DNA of 64,000 bases from an uncultured Streptomyces sp. (GCF_947488945.1 NZ_CANLBS010000011.1:124001-188000), one strand, 5' to 3'; positions 50,587-59,288 are shown, counted from the stretch's first letter. Notes: generated from the sequence alone by a model not told the origin. Translations and numbers: made by a program.

Positions 50587-50608
50587 TAAGCAAAAGTGAT
50601 GCTGAGAT
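50564..50608. promoter_or_regulatory. Inverted repeat spanning both divergent promoters (ROK operator candidate)
   Basis: ATCTCAG (50564-50570) and CTGAGAT (50602-50608) are exact 7-bp complements placed at the two -10 regions with the shared -35 between them. Confidence 0.55.
50580..50608 (+). promoter_or_regulatory. Promoter of the ABC importer operon
   Basis: TTGTCA (50580-50585), 17 bases, TGAGAT (50603-50608). Its -35 lies on the same seven bases as the opposite promoter's -35. Confidence 0.6.
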
Positions 50609-50645
50609 GCGTCATGAAAGTGCGTAAGTGGCGTGAGGACACAGC

Positions 50646-52052
50646 ATGGTGATGAAGACCCGACGGTCGAGGGCGACCCTGTTCGGGCTCGCCGCGACCC
50701 TGGGAGCCGGACTGCTCGCGGGCTGCTCCGGCGGCTCGGGCGGCGAGCAGAAGGCGGACAACCGGATCACGGTCTGGTCGCAGGAGAACCTGGCGCCGCG
50801 GATGGCGGCGACCAAGAAGGTCGTCGCACGGTTCGAGAAGGAGACCGGGGTCCAGGTCGACCTCGTCGGCGTGGACGAGGCCCAGCTCCCGCAGCTGATC
50901 ATGTCGGCCGCCGCCGCGGGCGACCTGCCCGACGTGATCGGCGCCGTCCCCATGGGCCAGGTCTGGCAGATGTACGGCAGCGGGCTCCTCGACACGAAGA
51001 CCGCCGGCCGGATCGTCGACGACCTGGACGCGGGCACCTTCAACGCCAACGCGCTGTCGCTGACCAAGGACGGCGGCACCACCCTCGCCGTCCCCTCCGA
51101 CGCCTGGCTCCAGCTCCTCGTCTACCGCAAGGACCTCTTCGCCAAGGCCGGACTCGACGCCCCGGACAGCTACGCGGCCGCCCTGAAGGCCGCCAGGACC
51201 CTCGACAAGGGCGGGGTGGACGGCATCTCGCTCGCCACCGACCCCTCGGACGTCTTCACCCAGCAGAGCTTCGAGGACCTCGCCCTCGCCAACGGCTGCG
51301 AACTGGTCGACGACGCCGGCGAGCCCGCCCTCGACTCCGCCGCCTGCCGCACCGCCTTCGCCGCCTACGACGAACTGGCCCGCGAGCACGGCGCCCCCGG
51401 CACCCAGACGGTGGACTCCACCCGCGCCACCTACTTCTCCGGCAAGTCCTCCATGATGGTCTGGTCCTCCTTCCTCCTCGACGAGCTGGCCGGCCTGCGT
51501 TCCGACGCGCTGCCGAGCTGCGAGGAGTGCAAGGGCGACCCGGACTTCCTGGCCGACAACACCGGCATCGTCACCTCCCTCCAGGGCCCCGACGGCAAGG
51601 AACCCGCCCAGTTCGGCGAGATCACCTCCTGGGCGGTCACCAAGACCGCCGAGACCGGGGCCTCCGCGAAGTTCATCGAGTACATGATGGGCAAGGGGTA
51701 CGAGGACTGGTTCGGCATGGCCCCCGAGGGCAAGATCCCGGTCCGCACCGGCACCCCCGCCGACCCCGACGCCTTCCAGCAGGCCTGGCGCTCCAGCGTC
51801 ATGGGCGTCGACAAGCGCGAGTCGATGCGCACGGCGTACCCGGTCGGACTCCTCGACCAGCTCGTCACCGGCGTCGGTGACATGAAGCGGTGGGGCCTCA
51901 CCCAGGGCCAGGGCACCCTCGTCGGCGCCACCAACGGCGAACTGCCCGTCGCCAAGGCCATCGGCTCGATGACCAGCGGCCAGCTCTCGCCCGACGAGGC
52001 CGCGAAGGAAGCCGACGACGAAGTGGCCGCCCTCCAGAAGTCCCTCCAGTAG
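50646..52052 (+). CDS. ABC transporter sugar-binding lipoprotein (second locus)
   Basis: 468 residues. Lipobox LLAGC with Cys27 behind a basic N-terminus, Gly/Ser linker, then a solute-binding fold starting NRITVWSQENLAPRMAATKK. Family 1 type. Cys pairs later in the protein (NGCELVDD ... AACRTAF; PSCEECKG) may form disulfides. GAGGA precedes the ATG; a further in-frame ATG lies two codons on. Ligand unknown; neighbouring glycosidases suggest an alpha-linked oligosaccharide. Confidence 0.92.
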   Translation: MVMKTRRSRATLFGLAATLGAGLLAGCSGGSGGEQKADNRITVWSQENLAPRMAATKKVVARFEKETGVQVDLVGVDEAQLPQLIMSAAAAGDLPDVIGAVPMGQVWQMYGSGLLDTKTAGRIVDDLDAGTFNANALSLTKDGGTTLAVPSDAWLQLLVYRKDLFAKAGLDAPDSYAAALKAARTLDKGGVDGISLATDPSDVFTQQSFEDLALANGCELVDDAGEPALDSAACRTAFAAYDELAREHGAPGTQTVDSTRATYFSGKSSMMVWSSFLLDELAGLRSDALPSCEECKGDPDFLADNTGIVTSLQGPDGKEPAQFGEITSWAVTKTAETGASAKFIEYMMGKGYEDWFGMAPEGKIPVRTGTPADPDAFQQAWRSSVMGVDKRESMRTAYPVGLLDQLVTGVGDMKRWGLTQGQGTLVGATNGELPVAKAIGSMTSGQLSPDEAAKEADDEVAALQKSLQ

Positions 52053-52087
52053 CCGAACGGCCGCACACCCCCCCGAGGAACCGACCC

Positions 52088-53068
52088 ATGAGTACGAACC
52101 CCAGCGGCGCGACGGAGCGCCGCAGCAGGCCGCGGACCAGCAGCAGCCGGGAGAACCGCGCGGGCCTCGCCTTCGTGACCCCGACCTTCTTGGTCGTCCT
52201 GGTCGTGGTGATCCTGCCGATCCTGTGGACCGTCCTGCTCGCCTTCCAGAACGCCAAGCTCGTCGACATCCAGGAGAACGGCCTTCTCGGCAACTGGACC
52301 CTGGACAACTTCCGGCAGGTCTTCGGCTCGCCCGGCTTCTGGAGCAGCCTCGGCACCACGCTGCTCTACACCGTCGGCGCCACCGCGGGCTCCATCGTCC
52401 TCGGCCTGATCGCCGCCCTCGCGCTGCGCAAGCCGTTCAAGGGGCGCGGCATCCTGCGCGCCTCGATGCTGCTGCCGTACGTCGCCCCGGTCGTCGCGGT
52501 CTCCTTCGTCTGGGAGGTGGCGCTCAGCCCCCAGTACGGCATCGTCAACGAGTGGGGCAGCAGGTTCCTCGGCTGGGACGACCCGATCGCGTTCCTCTCC
52601 ACCCGCTCCTACGAAGTCAGCCTGCTCGGCGCCCACTTCGACATCCCGCTGGCGCTGCTCACCGTCATCGCCTTCGAGTCCTGGCGCTACTTCCCGTTCG
52701 CCTTCCTCTTCATGCTCGCCCGCCTCCAGGCGGTCCCGGCCAGCCTGGAGGAGGCCGCAGAGGTCGACGGGGCCACCATCTCCCAGCGCTTCCGCCACAT
52801 CCTGATGCCGCAGATGATGCCCGTCATCGCCCTGCTGTCGGTGCTGCGCTTCATCATGACGTTCAACAAGTTCGACGACATCTACCTGCTGACCGGCGGC
52901 GGTTCGGGCACCGACGTCGTCGCGGTCCGCGTCTACGACTTCCTCACCTCCCGCTTCGACGTCGGCGCGGCCTCCGCCCAGGCACTGATCCTCGCCGTCG
53001 TCCTCATGGTCCTGCTGGGCCTCTACTTCACGTTCTTCGGCAAGAAGGTCCAGGAGGAGTCGGCATGA
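52088..53068 (+). CDS. Sugar ABC transporter permease, MalF-type (second locus)
   Basis: 326 residues, about six membrane segments after a basic Ser-rich tail. EAA loop: ASLEEAAEVDGATISQRFRHILMP. A 60-residue extracellular loop (LSPQYGIVNEWGSRFLGWDD) separates helices. GAGGAA lies eight bases before the ATG. Stop overlaps the next ATG (ATGA). Pairs with the next permease; no ATPase gene nearby. Confidence 0.92.
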   Translation: MSTNPSGATERRSRPRTSSSRENRAGLAFVTPTFLVVLVVVILPILWTVLLAFQNAKLVDIQENGLLGNWTLDNFRQVFGSPGFWSSLGTTLLYTVGATAGSIVLGLIAALALRKPFKGRGILRASMLLPYVAPVVAVSFVWEVALSPQYGIVNEWGSRFLGWDDPIAFLSTRSYEVSLLGAHFDIPLALLTVIAFESWRYFPFAFLFMLARLQAVPASLEEAAEVDGATISQRFRHILMPQMMPVIALLSVLRFIMTFNKFDDIYLLTGGGSGTDVVAVRVYDFLTSRFDVGAASAQALILAVVLMVLLGLYFTFFGKKVQEESA

Positions 53069-54012
53069 CCCACGCCCCGTCCGTGACACGGCCGCCCGCC
53101 CCCGGCGCCACCCCCGCCGGCGCCCCCGCCCGGCCGAAGGCGCGTATGAGCCGCGCCCAGTTCGAGGAACGGTTCTTCGGAGTCGTCCGCCGACTCGTGA
53201 TCCTCTTCCTCGCCGTGATCACGATCGTGCCCTTCTACTACATGCTGATGCTGTCGGTGAAGCCCATCGACTCGCTGCTGGTGGACCCTGGCAACCTCTG
53301 GGTCTCCGCGAAGGACTTCACCCTCGACACCTACCGCAGCGTCCTGAAGTCCACCGCCGACGGCGGCCAGGGCTTCCTCGGGATGCTCGCCAACTCGGCG
53401 CTGGTGGCCCTCGCCACCGTCCTGCTCACCCTGGCCGCCGCCGTTCCCGGCGCGTACGCGGTCAGCCGGCTGAAGTTCTTCGGCGGCCGGCACGTCAGCG
53501 CGCTGTTCCTCGCCGTCTACCTCTTCCCGGCGACCCTGCTCGCCGTCCCGCTCTTCGTGATGTTCGCGAAGATGGGACTCTCCGGCAGCCTCGTCGGCCT
53601 CGCCATCGTCTACATCGCGCAGACGGTGCCGGTCTCCATCTACATGATGAAGAACTACTTCGTCACCATCCCCTTCTCCATCGAGGAGGCCGCCGCCATC
53701 GACGGCGCCACCCGGCTGCAGACCGTGCGCAAGGTGATCCTGCCGCTCGCCCTGCCCACCCTGATGGCGACCGGACTGTACGTCTTCATGATCGCCTGGA
53801 ACGAGTTCCTGTTCGCGCTGCTGTTCCTGGCCGCCGACCCCGACAAGTGGACCGTCTCGCTCGGCCTCCAGCAGCTCGCCAACGGCATCGAGGTCTCCAA
53901 GACCGTTCTGATGGCCGGTTCGGTGGTTCTCACCATCCCCGTGGTACTCCTGTTCTTCGCCTCCGAACGGCTCCTCACCGAGGGACTGACCAGCGGCGCG
54001 GACAAGGGCTGA
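53065..54012 (+). CDS. Sugar ABC transporter permease, MalG-type (second locus)
   Basis: 315 residues, six membrane segments; EAA loop FSIEEAAAIDGATRLQTVRKVILP. Begins at an ATG overlapping the previous stop. It completes the membrane part of the importer. The ROK regulator gene follows 61 bases later. Confidence 0.92.
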   Translation: MTHAPSVTRPPAPGATPAGAPARPKARMSRAQFEERFFGVVRRLVILFLAVITIVPFYYMLMLSVKPIDSLLVDPGNLWVSAKDFTLDTYRSVLKSTADGGQGFLGMLANSALVALATVLLTLAAAVPGAYAVSRLKFFGGRHVSALFLAVYLFPATLLAVPLFVMFAKMGLSGSLVGLAIVYIAQTVPVSIYMMKNYFVTIPFSIEEAAAIDGATRLQTVRKVILPLALPTLMATGLYVFMIAWNEFLFALLFLAADPDKWTVSLGLQQLANGIEVSKTVLMAGSVVLTIPVVLLFFASERLLTEGLTSGADKG

Positions 54013-54073
54013 CACCGGATCAGCGGCGGCCGGGCCCATGGGGGGCGCGGACGGACGGGACGAGGACGGGACG

Positions 54074-55282
54074 ATGGCAGGAAACCAGGCGAGCGCGGGA
54101 CATCTGCTGCGCCTCATCCGCAGCGGCGAGGCCACCACGCGCGGCGAGCTCCAGCAGGCCACCGGCCTCTCCCGTTCGACCGTCGGCCACCGCCTCGACC
54201 AGCTCTTCGGGGCCGGCTGGCTGCGCGGTGCGGCGGGCACCTCCACCGGCGGACGCCCGTCCGCCCGGCTGGAGTTCGACCCCACCCACGCCGTCGTCCT
54301 GGCCGCCGACCTGGAGACCCGGCACGGCCGCGCCGCCGTCCTCGACCTGGCGGGCGAGGTGCTCGCCGAGCACACCGGCGAACTCGTCATCGCGGACGGC
54401 CCCGACGCCGTCCTCGACCGGCTCGCCCGCTGGTTCGGACCGCTGCTCGCCGAGGCGGGCACCACCCCGGACCGGATCTGCGGCGTCGGCCTCTCCGTGC
54501 CGGGCCCCGTCGACTGGGCGAGCGCCCAGGTCGTGCAGCCGCCGATCATGCCCGGCTGGGACCGCTTCCCCGTACGCGAGCGGCTGCGCGCCGCCTTCGC
54601 CGAACACGTCGGCCCGACCGGACCGGACCCGCTGCCCGTCTACGTCGACAACGACGCCAACCTGATGGCCCTCGCCGAACAGCGCGCCCACCACGCCGAC
54701 TGCGGCGCCTTCGTCCTCGTGAAGGCGTCCACCGGCATCGGCGCCGGTGTGGTCGTCGGCGGCGAGATGTACCGGGGCATCGACGGCGGGTCCGGCGACA
54801 TCGGCCACATCCGCCTGCACGACCGGTCCGACGCCCTGTGCATGTGCGGGTCCTACGGCTGCCTCGCCGCCGTCGCCAGCGGCCGTGCCATCGCCGAACA
54901 GCTCACCGCCGCCGGCGTCCCCACCGCCTCCGGCTCCGACGTGCGCCGCCACCTCGCGGCCGGCCAGCCGGACGCCGTACGGCTCGCCCGCGCGGCCGGG
55001 CAGCGCGTCGGCGAGGTGCTCGTCACCGTGGTGACCCTGCTCAATCCGGGCGTGCTGATGCTCGGCGGCGACCTGGCCGGCACCCCGTTCCTCACCGGCG
55101 TACGCGAACTCCTCTACCAGCGGGCCATGCCCCGCACCACCGCCAACCTCCAGGTGGTCACCTCCGCCCTCGGCGACCGCGCCGCCCTCGCCGGGGCCGC
55201 CGTCATGGTCGTCGAGCGCCTCTACGACCCCGACCGGGCCGACGCCCGCCTCGCCGCGCTCGCCCGCTCCGCGGCCGGCTGA
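54074..55282 (+). CDS. ROK-family transcriptional regulator
   Basis: 402 residues from an ATG at 54074 behind GAGGA; an ATG at 54038 is less likely. N-terminal winged helix (HLLRLIRSGEATTRGELQQA, TGLSRSTVGHRLDQL) and ROK sugar-kinase-like domain (YVDNDANLMALAEQ, GIGAGVVVGG, GDIGHIRLHD). The zinc cluster reads CMCGSYGC with the usual following Glu replaced by Ala. ROK repressors sense sugars or sugar phosphates; the expected target is the divergent promoter region at 50.5 kb, where a 7-bp inverted repeat covers both -10 boxes. Confidence 0.9.
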   Translation: MAGNQASAGHLLRLIRSGEATTRGELQQATGLSRSTVGHRLDQLFGAGWLRGAAGTSTGGRPSARLEFDPTHAVVLAADLETRHGRAAVLDLAGEVLAEHTGELVIADGPDAVLDRLARWFGPLLAEAGTTPDRICGVGLSVPGPVDWASAQVVQPPIMPGWDRFPVRERLRAAFAEHVGPTGPDPLPVYVDNDANLMALAEQRAHHADCGAFVLVKASTGIGAGVVVGGEMYRGIDGGSGDIGHIRLHDRSDALCMCGSYGCLAAVASGRAIAEQLTAAGVPTASGSDVRRHLAAGQPDAVRLARAAGQRVGEVLVTVVTLLNPGVLMLGGDLAGTPFLTGVRELLYQRAMPRTTANLQVVTSALGDRAALAGAAVMVVERLYDPDRADARLAALARSAAG

Positions 55283-55314
55283 CCCCGCACCCCGCACACC
55301 CGATGGAGAGCACC

Positions 55315-56235
55315 ATGTCCCACCCCCCGGCCACTGCCGCCATCCCCTCCGGCGACCGGCCGCACCCGCCGGTCCGCGTCGGCCTGGTCGGAGCGGGACC
55401 GTGGGCCCGCACCATGCACGCCCGGATGCTGGCGGCCGGGCCCGAGACCACACTGACCGGCGTCTGGGCCCGCCGCCCCGAGGCCGCCGCCGAGGTCGCC
55501 GGCGCCTACGGAGCCCGGACGGCAAGCTCCTTCGAGGAACTCCTCGACGGCTGCGAAGCCGTCGCCTTCGCCGTACCGCCGGCCGTGCAGGCCCCGCTCG
55601 CCGTCCGCGCGGCGAAGGCGGGCAAGGCCCTGCTGCTGGAGAAGCCCCTCGGCGCGGACCTGGACGCCGCCCGGACCGTCGCCGACGCCGTCGCCGAACA
55701 CGGAGTGGTCTCCCAACTCGTCCTCACCAAGCGCTACCACCCGGCGACCCGCGCCTTCCTCGCGGAGGCGGCCGGCCGCGAGTTCACCGGTGCCCGCTCC
55801 TGCTACCTCCACGGCGCCTTCCTCGGCGGCGAGTTCGCCACCTCCTGGCGGCTGGAGCACGGCGCGCTGCTCGACCTCGGCCCGCACCTGCTGGACCTGC
55901 TGGACAGCGCCGTCGCCCCGATCGTCTCGGTGCGCGGCACCGGCGACCCCCGGCGCTGGATCGAGCTGACCTGCGAGCACGAGAACGGCGCGGTCAGCCA
56001 GGCGTCCCTGTCCGGGAGCGTCAAGCTCCCCGCGGCCCGGACCCGCGTCGAACTCTTCGGCGCGGGCGACGAGTTGGTCTACGACACCGCCGGCATCGAC
56101 CACGAGGAGTGCTGGCCGGTGCTCCGCCGCGAGTTCGCCGGGGCCGTCCGGACCGGGACCGGCACCGGAATCGACGCCGCGCGCGGTCTGCGCCTCCAGC
56201 AACTCCTGGACCAGGCACGGCCGGAGGGCTTCTGA
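55315..56235 (+). CDS. Gfo/Idh/MocA-family oxidoreductase (second locus)
   Basis: 306 residues from an ATG six bases after GGAG. Rossmann loop VGLVGAGPWARTMH (22-35), the cofactor/substrate signature LLLEKPLGADL near 105-115, and the C-terminal Gfo/Idh domain with SWRLEHGALLDLGPHLLDLL carrying the Asp/His pair typical of sugar dehydrogenases. It oxidises or reduces a sugar ring position with NAD(P). Follows the ROK gene by 32 bases in the importer operon. Confidence 0.9.
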   Translation: MSHPPATAAIPSGDRPHPPVRVGLVGAGPWARTMHARMLAAGPETTLTGVWARRPEAAAEVAGAYGARTASSFEELLDGCEAVAFAVPPAVQAPLAVRAAKAGKALLLEKPLGADLDAARTVADAVAEHGVVSQLVLTKRYHPATRAFLAEAAGREFTGARSCYLHGAFLGGEFATSWRLEHGALLDLGPHLLDLLDSAVAPIVSVRGTGDPRRWIELTCEHENGAVSQASLSGSVKLPAARTRVELFGAGDELVYDTAGIDHEECWPVLRREFAGAVRTGTGTGIDAARGLRLQQLLDQARPEGF

Positions 56236-56365
56236 CGGCCGTGCACCCGAAGCCGTCGGGGCACGCGTCATCCGGCGCAGGGCGGGCACACGCACCGTAG
56301 GCCCGACGAACGGCCACCCCCCGTGGCCACCCCCTCGAACCCCCGGGCCCCCGAGGAGAATTGCG

Positions 56366-56494
56366 ATGAGTACCTTCGCGGCGGCATTCGACAACAACGA
56401 CCCGATCGGCACGGTGGTGATCCTCCTCATCGGAGTCGCCACCCTCGTCACCATGGCGGTGCGCGGACTGCGCAGGCGGAGCGGCAAGATGTGA
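56366..56494 (+). CDS. 42-residue single-helix membrane protein
   Basis: Reads MSTFAAAFDNNDPIGTVVIL and on through a hydrophobic helix to an Arg/Lys tail (VRGLRRRSGKM), then TGA. CGAGGAGAA sits seven bases before the ATG, a strong ribosome site, which is why I call it real despite its size. One membrane helix with a positive cytosolic end. It lies 130 bp behind the Gfo/Idh gene and could be the last gene of that operon or separate. Function unknown. Confidence 0.7.
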   Translation: MSTFAAAFDNNDPIGTVVILLIGVATLVTMAVRGLRRRSGKM

Positions 56495-56558
56495 CACCGC
56501 GTCGGGGGCCACGGGTCCCGGGCCACGGGTCCCACGGGGCGCACCGGCCGATCGCGTG

Positions 56559-56587
56559 TTGACCCCCTGCCGGACACGGCACACGCT
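56559..56587 (+). promoter_or_regulatory. Promoter of the PLP enzyme gene, leaderless
   Basis: TTGACC (56559-56564), 17 bases, CACGCT (56582-56587). The -10 ends six bases before the ATG at 56594, and no usable ribosome site exists, so transcription should start at the ATG. Confidence 0.55.
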
Positions 56588-56593
56588 GGGACC

Positions 56594-57655
56594 ATGGAGA
56601 TCTCCACGCTCAGCAAGCTGGCGGCCGCCGAATTCGGGCCGAAGACCACCTACCTCAACACGGCGAGCTGCGGGCTGCTGCCCCGCCGGACCGTCGAGGC
56701 GGTGAAGGACCTCGTCGACGAGAACTTCGACGGCACCCGGACGGGCGCGGGCAGCTACGAGACGGTGGACGTGGTGCGGGCGGCCTTCGGCCGGATCGTC
56801 GGCGTCGGAGCGGACCGGGTCGCCACCGGCGGATCGGTGGCCCTGCACGTCGGGCTGATCGCGGCCTCGCTGGAGCCCGGCTCCGAAGTCCTGCTGCCCG
56901 AGGGCGATTTCAGCTCCCTCGTCACCCCCTTCGCGCACCGCGCCGACCTGCGGACGCGGTACGTCCCGCTGGCGGACCTGGCCGACGCCGTCCGCCCCGG
57001 CACCGCGCTGGTCGCCTTCTCCGTCGTGCAGTCCGCCGACGGCCGGGTCGCCGACGCCGCAGGCGTCCGGGAGGCCGCCGCGACGCACGGCGCCCGCACC
57101 CTGGTCGACGCGACCCAGGCGGCGGGCTGGCTGCCGTTCGACGCGGGCGCGTACGACTACACCGTCACCGGCGGGTTCAAGTTCCTGGTCTGCCCGCGCG
57201 GTACGTCGTTCCTCACCGTCGCAGGGGAGGCGCAGCCGACGCTGCCCGCGATCTTCCCCGGCTGGGTCGCGGGCGCCGACCGCGACGGCGGCACCTACGG
57301 CCCTGTCACACCCCTCTCGGCGTCCGCCCGCGCCTACGACGAGGCGCCCGCCTTCCTCGCCTACCACGGGGCCGAACGCTCCCTGGCGCTGATCGAGGAG
57401 GCGGGTACCGACGCCCTCCACGCCCACGCCACCGGCCTCGCGGCCCAGCTGCGGGAGGGCCTGGCCGGCCTCGGACACGAGACGGTGCCCGGGGAGTCGG
57501 CAATCGTCGCGGTGCCGGGGCTGGGAGACCGGGCGCGGGAGCTGGAACGGGCCGCAATCGTGGTGTCCGCCCGCGCCGGCAACCTCCGCCTCGCCTTCCA
57601 CCTCTACAACACGCAGGCCGACGTGGACCGGGTGCTGGACGTCCTCGGCGGGTGA
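56594..57655 (+). CDS. Class V aminotransferase-fold PLP enzyme
   Basis: 353 residues, fold type I PLP enzyme. YLNTASCGLLPRRTVEAV opens the small domain; TGGSVALHVGLIAASLEPGSEVLLPEGDF binds cofactor phosphate; Asp172 and Gln175 (LVDATQAAGW) and Schiff-base Lys196 (TGGFKFLVCPRG) are in place. Class V members include cysteine desulfurases, kynureninase and isopenicillin N epimerase; the lack of a cysteine-desulfurase active loop argues against that subgroup. Substrate unknown. Probably leaderless. Confidence 0.88.
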   Translation: MEISTLSKLAAAEFGPKTTYLNTASCGLLPRRTVEAVKDLVDENFDGTRTGAGSYETVDVVRAAFGRIVGVGADRVATGGSVALHVGLIAASLEPGSEVLLPEGDFSSLVTPFAHRADLRTRYVPLADLADAVRPGTALVAFSVVQSADGRVADAAGVREAAATHGARTLVDATQAAGWLPFDAGAYDYTVTGGFKFLVCPRGTSFLTVAGEAQPTLPAIFPGWVAGADRDGGTYGPVTPLSASARAYDEAPAFLAYHGAERSLALIEEAGTDALHAHATGLAAQLREGLAGLGHETVPGESAIVAVPGLGDRARELERAAIVVSARAGNLRLAFHLYNTQADVDRVLDVLGG

Positions 57656-57719
57656 GGGCCGGGCAACCGGAACGGCCGTGTGCCTGGCCCGTCCGGCGAG
57701 GCACTGGCAGGACGGCGGC

Positions 57720-58083
57720 ATGGAACGTGTGCATGGCACCGGTGGACACCTTCACGCGGGCGGCGGACCCGGCGGGCCTGGCCGCCCGGTACCGCGACCG
57801 TCTGGGCCTGGACACCGACGAGCACGGCCTGTGGCGGCAGGAGGCCGGCCCGACGGTGTTCGCGGCCTTCGAGTCCGGGACCGACCACTTAGGGTCCTGG
57901 ACCCAGCAGACCATGCTCACCTTCCGCGTCCGCGATCTGGACGCCGTGCTCGTCCAACTGCGCTCCGGGGGAGCGGACGTGGCCGGAGAGATCCAGGACA
58001 TGGAGGGTGTGGGACGACTCGTCGTCGTGGGCATCGTCGCGGTGGTCGCGCTGGCGTACGGAGTGGTGGCGGCCGGCGCGTAG
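57720..58083 (+). pseudogene. Frameshifted VOC/glyoxalase-family gene with replaced C-terminus
   Basis: An ATG at 57720 with AGGA upstream gives MERVHGTGG, the usual start of this VOC subgroup, but the continuation TRAADPAGLAARYRDRLGLD lies in another frame; the shift falls near 57747-57750 and needs one extra base. The rest reads HGLWRQEAGPTVFAAFESG and LTFRVRDLDAVLVQLRSGG, normal VOC sequence, up to DMEGVGR. There the expected DPEGN-type ending is replaced by a hydrophobic run (LVVVGIVAVVALAYGVVAAG). It may still be expressed from a downstream ATG at 57733 but the fold would be incomplete. Confidence 0.65.
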
Positions 58084-58127
58084 CCGCCCTCTCCCCGGGC
58101 CGGGCGCGGGTGGAGCGCGAACGCCCG

Positions 58128-59159
58128 CTACGACCCCGCCCGTTCCCCCTCGCCGAGCGGCGCGCCGTGCCACTTCCACGAGGTCACCCGGTCGCGGCCC
58201 GGCAGGTCGGCCCGGCCGGTGGACCAGAGGAGGACGGTCCAGCGGTCGGCGTCGGCGGGGGCGTCCGGGAACAGCCGGGCCAGCACCCGGTCGCAGAGAG
58301 CGGCGGGCGGTGTCCAGTCGACGCCCAGCCCCTGCGCGATGTCGTGGGCGTGCACCAGCGTCTCCACGATGCCCATGGCGGCGAAGCCCTCGGGATCGGA
58401 CACGCCGTACGAGTGGTAGGCGCGCACCTTGGGGGAGACCGTGCGCACCATCGCCGACAGCAGGGCCCCGCTCGCCTCCAGCGTCTGGAGCAGACCGGCC
58501 GGGCCGGCCTCCGGGTCGGCGGAGACGGCGTTCCACGGTCCGCCCTCCCGGTCGGGCGCCCAGCGGTAGGGGACTTCGCCGCCCAGCGGGGGCCTGCGCG
58601 GGGCGAGTTGGACCGCGTAGGCGAAGAGGTCGTCGCCGAGGTGTTCGGCGGTCTCCCAGCAGGTCCACTCCAGCGTTCCGGCCGGCCGCCGCCAGCCGTC
58701 CGCCGGGGCCTGTCCGAACGCGTCCACCGCGAGGTGGACCGCCAGGTCCACGTCGTCGGCGGTGACCGGCGGGCGCGCTCCGGTCAGGACGGCGCGCTCC
58801 GCCGCCGAAAGCTCCACGCAGAACTCGTTGCCCTCAAGATCCGCGAGGGTCGCCCAACCGCGTCCGTCGGGCTTGCGGTGGTCGGCGACGAGGGTCGCGC
58901 CGAGGGCGAGCAGCCGCTCGACCTCCTCGTCGCGGGTCCGGTCGCCGGGGCTGATGTCGAGGTGGATGCGGTTCTTGGTGCGCTTGGACTCGGGCACGGT
59001 GACGAACAGCAGGGCCGCCCCGTCGGTGGTCACCGACGCCTCGGGATCGCCGGGGAAGTCGTCGTCCGCCAGCGACGAGCCGAGCACCTCGGCCCAGAAG
59101 CGGGCGAGTTGGTAGGCGTCGGCGCAGTCGACGGTGATGTGTCGTACGAGGGAGGTCAT
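58128..59159 (-). CDS. VOC domain fused to a mycothiol-maleylpyruvate-isomerase-type domain
   Basis: 343 residues from an ATG at 59159. Residues 1-125 are a glyoxalase-like VOC domain (TSLVRHITVDCADAYQLARF, RIHLDISPGDRTRDEEVERL, LADLEGNEFCVEL). From about 130 the DinB/MDMPI-type four-helix domain follows (WTCWETAEHLGDDLFAYAVQ, GIVETLVHAHDIAQGLGVDW with metal-binding His residues). MDMPI domains use mycothiol, the actinobacterial thiol. The fusion suggests detoxification of an electrophile or ring-cleavage product; substrate unknown. Confidence 0.88.
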   Translation of the reverse strand: MTSLVRHITVDCADAYQLARFWAEVLGSSLADDDFPGDPEASVTTDGAALLFVTVPESKRTKNRIHLDISPGDRTRDEEVERLLALGATLVADHRKPDGRGWATLADLEGNEFCVELSAAERAVLTGARPPVTADDVDLAVHLAVDAFGQAPADGWRRPAGTLEWTCWETAEHLGDDLFAYAVQLAPRRPPLGGEVPYRWAPDREGGPWNAVSADPEAGPAGLLQTLEASGALLSAMVRTVSPKVRAYHSYGVSDPEGFAAMGIVETLVHAHDIAQGLGVDWTPPAALCDRVLARLFPDAPADADRWTVLLWSTGRADLPGRDRVTSWKWHGAPLGEGERAGS

Positions 59160-59288
59160 GGCCCCACCCTGACCGGTCGGCGGACCCCGGGTCCAGCGGT
59201 TTGCCGTCGCGGGGCCCCATGAGCCCTGCCGCATCTCCACCGGGAAACAACGGGGCCCATGGCGTGGTGCGGCGGGCGCGCGCCACGG

